Shown here: positions 59,992 through 64,000 of the stretch, piece by piece
Numbering within the stretch: the first letter of the stretch is position 1
Layout: every line of letters starts with the position of its first letter
Origin: Welwitschia mirabilis
Taxonomy: Eukaryota > Gnetophyta > Gnetopsida > Welwitschiales
Direction of reading: 5' to 3'
Assembly (NCBI GenBank): GCA_051453625.1
Contig: JBOZIK010000001.1
Location: 152,265,875-152,329,874, forward strand
Length of the DNA: 64,000 nucleotides
Position numbers and translations under genes: made by a program
The notes under the pieces: generated by a model
What the model saw: the letters and a program-made list of their open reading frames with translations, nothing else
The model's database searches: none
Told to the model about the DNA's origin: nothing

Positions 59992-60582
59992 CTAAGTCAA
60001 AAATTGTAATAGAGTTATTAGAATGAACTTTCTTTATAAAATAAGGATCTAAATACTTACAGGTCAACTTTTGTAAAAGATGTATTCTAGTATTATATAA
60101 AAGAATAAGTTAATCAGATTTAAACTTTTTATGAAGTAATTTTCTATTATGTTTGAATTTAACTTGGGGCTTTATAAATGAGTTAATGATGTATAGCATT
60201 TTTATGTCTTTCATCTAGGTAATTAATTTATACTAATTTATTTTAAGATGAGATATACAAGATTAAGTTAATGAGAAGAACGATAAGAGTTATAACATAC
60301 ATTAATTGGTAAAATACACACTTTTTCATATACAAGTTTGTAAGGTGAAAAACCAAGAGAATTAAAGCAAGTAGCATAGTATGCCCAAAGAACATCATTC
60401 AGATTAGAAGCCTAATATTTCTTATTAATAGATACAAGATTTTATAGCATTTTCTTTATTTCTCTATTTGCATTTTTAGCTTGACCATTGGTTAAGCTAC
60501 TCTATGTTTAATTTCATTGGATAAAAGAAATTTTTTAAAAAGTTGATTAATAAAATAAGTTCCTTGATCACTAATGATAATT

Positions 60583-60667
60583 ACCGTCAGCAATCCTAGG
60601 GTTCCAGGCCATACATACAGAGCACCCTACCCACCACTGGTTTAATTGTAGTTCGGGTTGGGCTTTG
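60583..60667. other. 85-bp GC-rich insert in copy C integrase
   Basis: It interrupts sequence that copy B reads straight through (GATAATT, then AAAAACCAAAACATTG; B has only CTAG between). G+C is 44 of 85 bases, twice that of the surroundings. The minus strand contains CCAGTGGTGGGTAGGGTG and CCTGGAACCC, faintly reminiscent of tRNA-type internal promoter boxes, so a SINE fragment is possible; filler DNA from break repair is the alternative. No target duplication is evident. Confidence 0.7.
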
Positions 60668-63600
60668 AAAAACCAAAACATTGAAAAATATAAGTTCTAA
60701 CAAAAGTACAAATACTTTAGACATCATCTATAAAATTAGGAATAGTTTCAATCCATTTAGTAACATTATCAATAGCTACTAAAATGTAGTTCTTATAATT
60801 AAAGGTGGTTTAATAGGACCTATAAAATCAATTTTCTAATAATCAAAACATTCAAATTTAAGAATATGTTTAAGTATAGTCTCATGAGAACAAATAAAAC
60901 TACTATAACATTAATAAGCATCACACCTTCTAGTAAAGTTAAAAGAGTCCTAAGAAAGACTAGGCCAATAAAAACTAAAGTGAAGAATTTTTATTGTTAT
61001 TTTCTATCCACTAAAATGACCTCTATAAATACCATCATGATAAAAATAAAGGATGTCTAATTTTTTCCTCATTCAAGCACACTATTTTTCATGATTTGGC
61101 CTTTTCACCTAGAGTGAATATGTGGCTCTATCCATTTACAATTACCTATTCTATGAAGAAGGTCTTTTCTTTGATGATGAGTCTAATGTTGTAGGGTTTC
61201 AATGGTAATAAGATAATTTAGGAGAAGGATGAGTAGTAGATATAACAAAAAGTTATTCATCTAGAAAAGAATCATTAACCATAATATTATCAAACGAAGA
61301 AGAAAGACTTGACAAATAATTTGTTATACCATTATATTTCCTTACTTTATTAATAATAGTAAGATTAAATTCTTATATGCTAAGGATCCATTAAATGAAT
61401 CTAGCTCTAGAATCTTTCTTATTCATAAGGTATCTAATAGTTACATGATTAGTATACAAATTTATATTAAAGACTTAAACATAGTACCTAAGTGTATTAA
61501 GGAAAAAGGTTATTACTAATATTTCTTTCTCAATAGTAATGTAATTTATTTGAGCTTTAGACAAATTTCTGTTATGATAAGATGTAACCTTAAAATCATT
61601 TTTTATACTTTTGTCCAAGAACCCCATTCATGATAATATTACTAGAATCACACATTAACTCAAAATCTTTATTTCAATCGAGTCCCATTACAATAGGTGT
61701 GAAAGAGATTTTATCTTTAATAATTTCAAAAATGAGCTTACAAGATTTATTCTATTTAAATTTAGCTTCTTTTTTAAGCAATAGGTAAATGGATTCATAA
61801 ATTTTAGCATATTCCTAAATAAAATGATGATAAAAACTACAATAACCAAGGAAAGATCAAATGTATTTTACATTTATTGGATTTATGTTTTTAATGATGC
61901 TTACTTTTTTAGGATCTATCCTAATTCCTTTACTAAAAATGGGGTGACCTAAGGTTGTCCCATCATTAACTAGAAATAAACCCTTCTTCTAACTCAAGCG
62001 TGAGTCACTCTTAATGCATCTACCAAGGACTTTCTCTAACTTCTCTAATATTTATTCAAAGTCTTTATAATATATTATGAAGTCCTCCATAAAAATTTCA
62101 ATTAAATCCTCTAATATATTAAGAAAAATATGCATCATTACATGTTAAAAGGTTTCAAAAATATTACAAAGTCTAAAAAGCATGCATTTAAAGGTAAAAG
62201 TTTAAATGGTAAAGTAAAAGTTATTTTATCTTAATTCTCACTAGGATGCAAACCTAATTTCAAGTATTAATTTATCAAAAAAATAATAAAATACATGTCC
62301 TTAAATTCTATCAAGTATCTAGTCAAGAAAAGGTAAGGAAAATGATCTTTCTAGGTCACTTCATTTAGTTTTCCAAAATTAATATAAATTTTCCACTTCT
62401 CATCTTTCTTAGATACTACCATCAAAGGACTAATCTCTCATTATCATATATGACATAAATAATTCTATCATCTATTAATTTAATGATTTCATCCTTAATG
62501 ACATATTTAAGAGCTAAATTTAGTTTATGTTAGGGATGCTTAACATATTTTACATTATCCTCAAGGTAAAATTTATGTTAAACAATGAAAGTAGGAATGG
62601 TTGTTAAATCTTTATGGGACCAAGCAAATGCATTTACCTTAGTATTTAAAAGTGAGATTAAATTTGATTCTTACTAAGAAAAACAATTCTTGTTTATTAC
62701 CAATTGTTTATTCTGATCATTACATAGAAAGATATATTTTAGTTTACTAGATAAAGGTTTTAGATTTTAATTCAAATTTTTAGTTTTATGTTAAATTTTT
62801 ATCAAATTTGACTATTGTTTTAAAATTTTATCTAGATGACTAGGGTAGATAACCTCCCTTAACATATGAAATCTTAGTTGTTTTTAGATGTTATACTTCT
62901 TTACATATTATAGTTTTAATTTATTTAGTCTCCTAATTAAAACAATAAGTACTTAAATGATCATTATTGATTTGATCATCATGGAAAGCTTTCAAGTTTT
63001 CTACTTCAAGTGGATTTTCATACAAGGAAGGCTCATAAAGCATTAACCATATCTCTTTAAGTGGATGATGCTGTAAAAATAGTCATGACTTAATTTCATC
63101 TTTAATATTCAACTCATCACCTACTATTTTTTAGTAGCATCAATAATGCTATAAACTTTTTATTTCTTAAGTGTCATTCCATCATTCTAGTTCTTTTATT
63201 AATAATACAATGAAAATTTTCATAAAATGCTCTCCCTAAAAGTAAGGAATAATCTCCATTATGCTCAACTTCAATCAAATCCATATCTATTGGATAGAAT
63301 ACTTCCTCAATTTAAATTACCAAATATTTTATTATTTTAAAAGGTTTTTTTTACTAATGTATTTTCTAATTCTAAGATAATACATATAGGCTCAATTCTA
63401 ATTTCCAAACCAAGTCATTGACAAATGTGTAAAGGCATAGTGTTAACACTCACTCCTATATTAATTAAGGATTTCTTTATTCTTTTATTTTCCTCCAATG
63501 TGACACTTAATATTGTTACCTCTAGATCCTTACATTTTGAATATTTTTGTAAAACTAAGTTGGTTATATATTAGGCTAGGAAGACTTTACTAGGTATAGT

Positions 63601-64000
63601 TAATTTTTATTTCCTCCTAATTAGATATTTCCACAACTTAGAATATTTAAGATTTTCTTTCAATAGTTTTCAAGATGGTAAATTTATGCTCACATTTTGC
63701 ATTAAAGATTTAAGATGATCATAAAAAGTAGATTGATATTTAAGTTATCAAGTTAAAAGGTATCTTGAGAATAATTTTTCTTATCAATCTTATCACTTAA
63801 ATGAGAAGTGAAAGTATGATTTTCTAATATTTTAATATCCTTTTCTTTTTCATCATTCTTATTATTTTGGAAAGTTGAAGCATCATAGGTATAAGATGTT
63901 GTATTTTTTTTACTTCTTAGTACAACCTTATAATATTTTATTACTTTATTAGGGTTTGGTAAAGATTGTTATGGAAGTGATCCTTGTGATCTTCAATTTA

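Larger units (their letters stand above)
40806..64000 (-). mobile_element. Copy C: OTA-type Ty3/gypsy element, split by copy B and running off the window
   Basis: A minus-strand element whose 3' LTR is in two pieces (40806-41606 and 54963-55897), separated by copy B. Polypurine tract, post-pol ORF, integrase, RNase H, RT and protease follow in order to 64000, where the gag/protease linker is reached. Gag, primer site and 5' LTR lie beyond the window. Collinear with copy B over its whole visible length. Confidence 0.85.
59825..64000 (-). pseudogene. Copy C protease-RT-RNase H-integrase remnant, gag linker at the edge
   Basis: Minus-strand order from the right edge: gag/protease linker (63490-64000), then protease with SLINIGVSVNTMPLHICQ at about 63420-63480, where the catalytic Asp of D-[ST]-G is now Asn. 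RT spans about 61870-62560 with the catalytic box FMEDF at 62079-62093 (one Asp changed to Glu). RNase H is about 61300-61860. Integrase is about 60290-61260 with an intact ISDQG context (about 60563-60577), but an 85-bp foreign block is inserted right beside it at 60583. The pol C-terminus reads FDATLNMIEVIILE near 59900. Stops are frequent. A 10-N gap lies at 59982. Confidence 0.85.

Noticed and set aside
60583-60667. A tRNA gene in the GC-rich insert.
   Set aside because: No cloverleaf, acceptor pairing or proper B box can be drawn; only loose resemblance to promoter boxes.

Overview
The window looks like repeat-rich, probably pericentromeric, nuclear DNA of a flowering plant with a very AT-rich genome. 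Sample lines that I counted run from about 15 to 30% G+C. Almost everything recognisable is a decayed retrotransposon: Ty3/gypsy elements of the non-chromoviral OTA type (Athila/Tat-like, tRNA-Asp-type primer sites), Copia elements of the SIRE/Maximus type, a chromovirus-like LTR end and two L1-type LINEs. I found no intact host gene, tRNA, rRNA or CRISPR. The species cannot be named from this sequence.

Layout. 1-1990: 5' end of a minus-strand Copia element (gag, primer site, LTR). 1991-12150: AT-rich sequence without a recognised gene, holding a ~235-bp tandem duplication and a triplicated primer-site-like 37-bp repeat. 12180-14460: plus-strand LINE remnant. 14557-18515: 3' half of a minus-strand SIRE-like Copia (LTR, extra ORF, collapsed pol), joined at 18.5 kb to a different minus-strand element (18560-21339) with a gypsy-type primer site and LTR. 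21340-24488: assembly gap, chromovirus-type LTR end, a second gypsy-type LTR and a truncated SIRE-type LTR in the opposite orientation. 24489-27500: minus-strand LINE reverse transcriptase.

29156-64000 is dominated by three copies of one OTA gypsy group. Copy A (29156-40446, plus) has both LTRs. Copy C (minus) begins at 40806 and runs out of the window at 64000. Copy B (41607-54957, minus, both LTRs) is nested inside the 3' LTR of C; the two halves of that LTR and a 5-bp target duplication can be read on either side. All three copies keep the order gag, protease, RT, RNase H, integrase, and then a further ORF between pol and the 3' LTR. I can align that extra ORF across A, B and C but cannot assign it a function. 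B is the best preserved (RT box FMDDF), C next (FMEDF), A worst (LMVEF), which agrees with the nesting order for B and C.

The decay pattern is consistent: in-frame stops lie mostly where family relatives have Gln or Trp, as expected from cytosine deamination of methylated, silenced elements. Two short stretches of clearly higher G+C (46080-46388 in B, 60583-60667 in C) interrupt element sequence that is continuous in the sister copies. Several runs of N look like artefacts of scaffolding.
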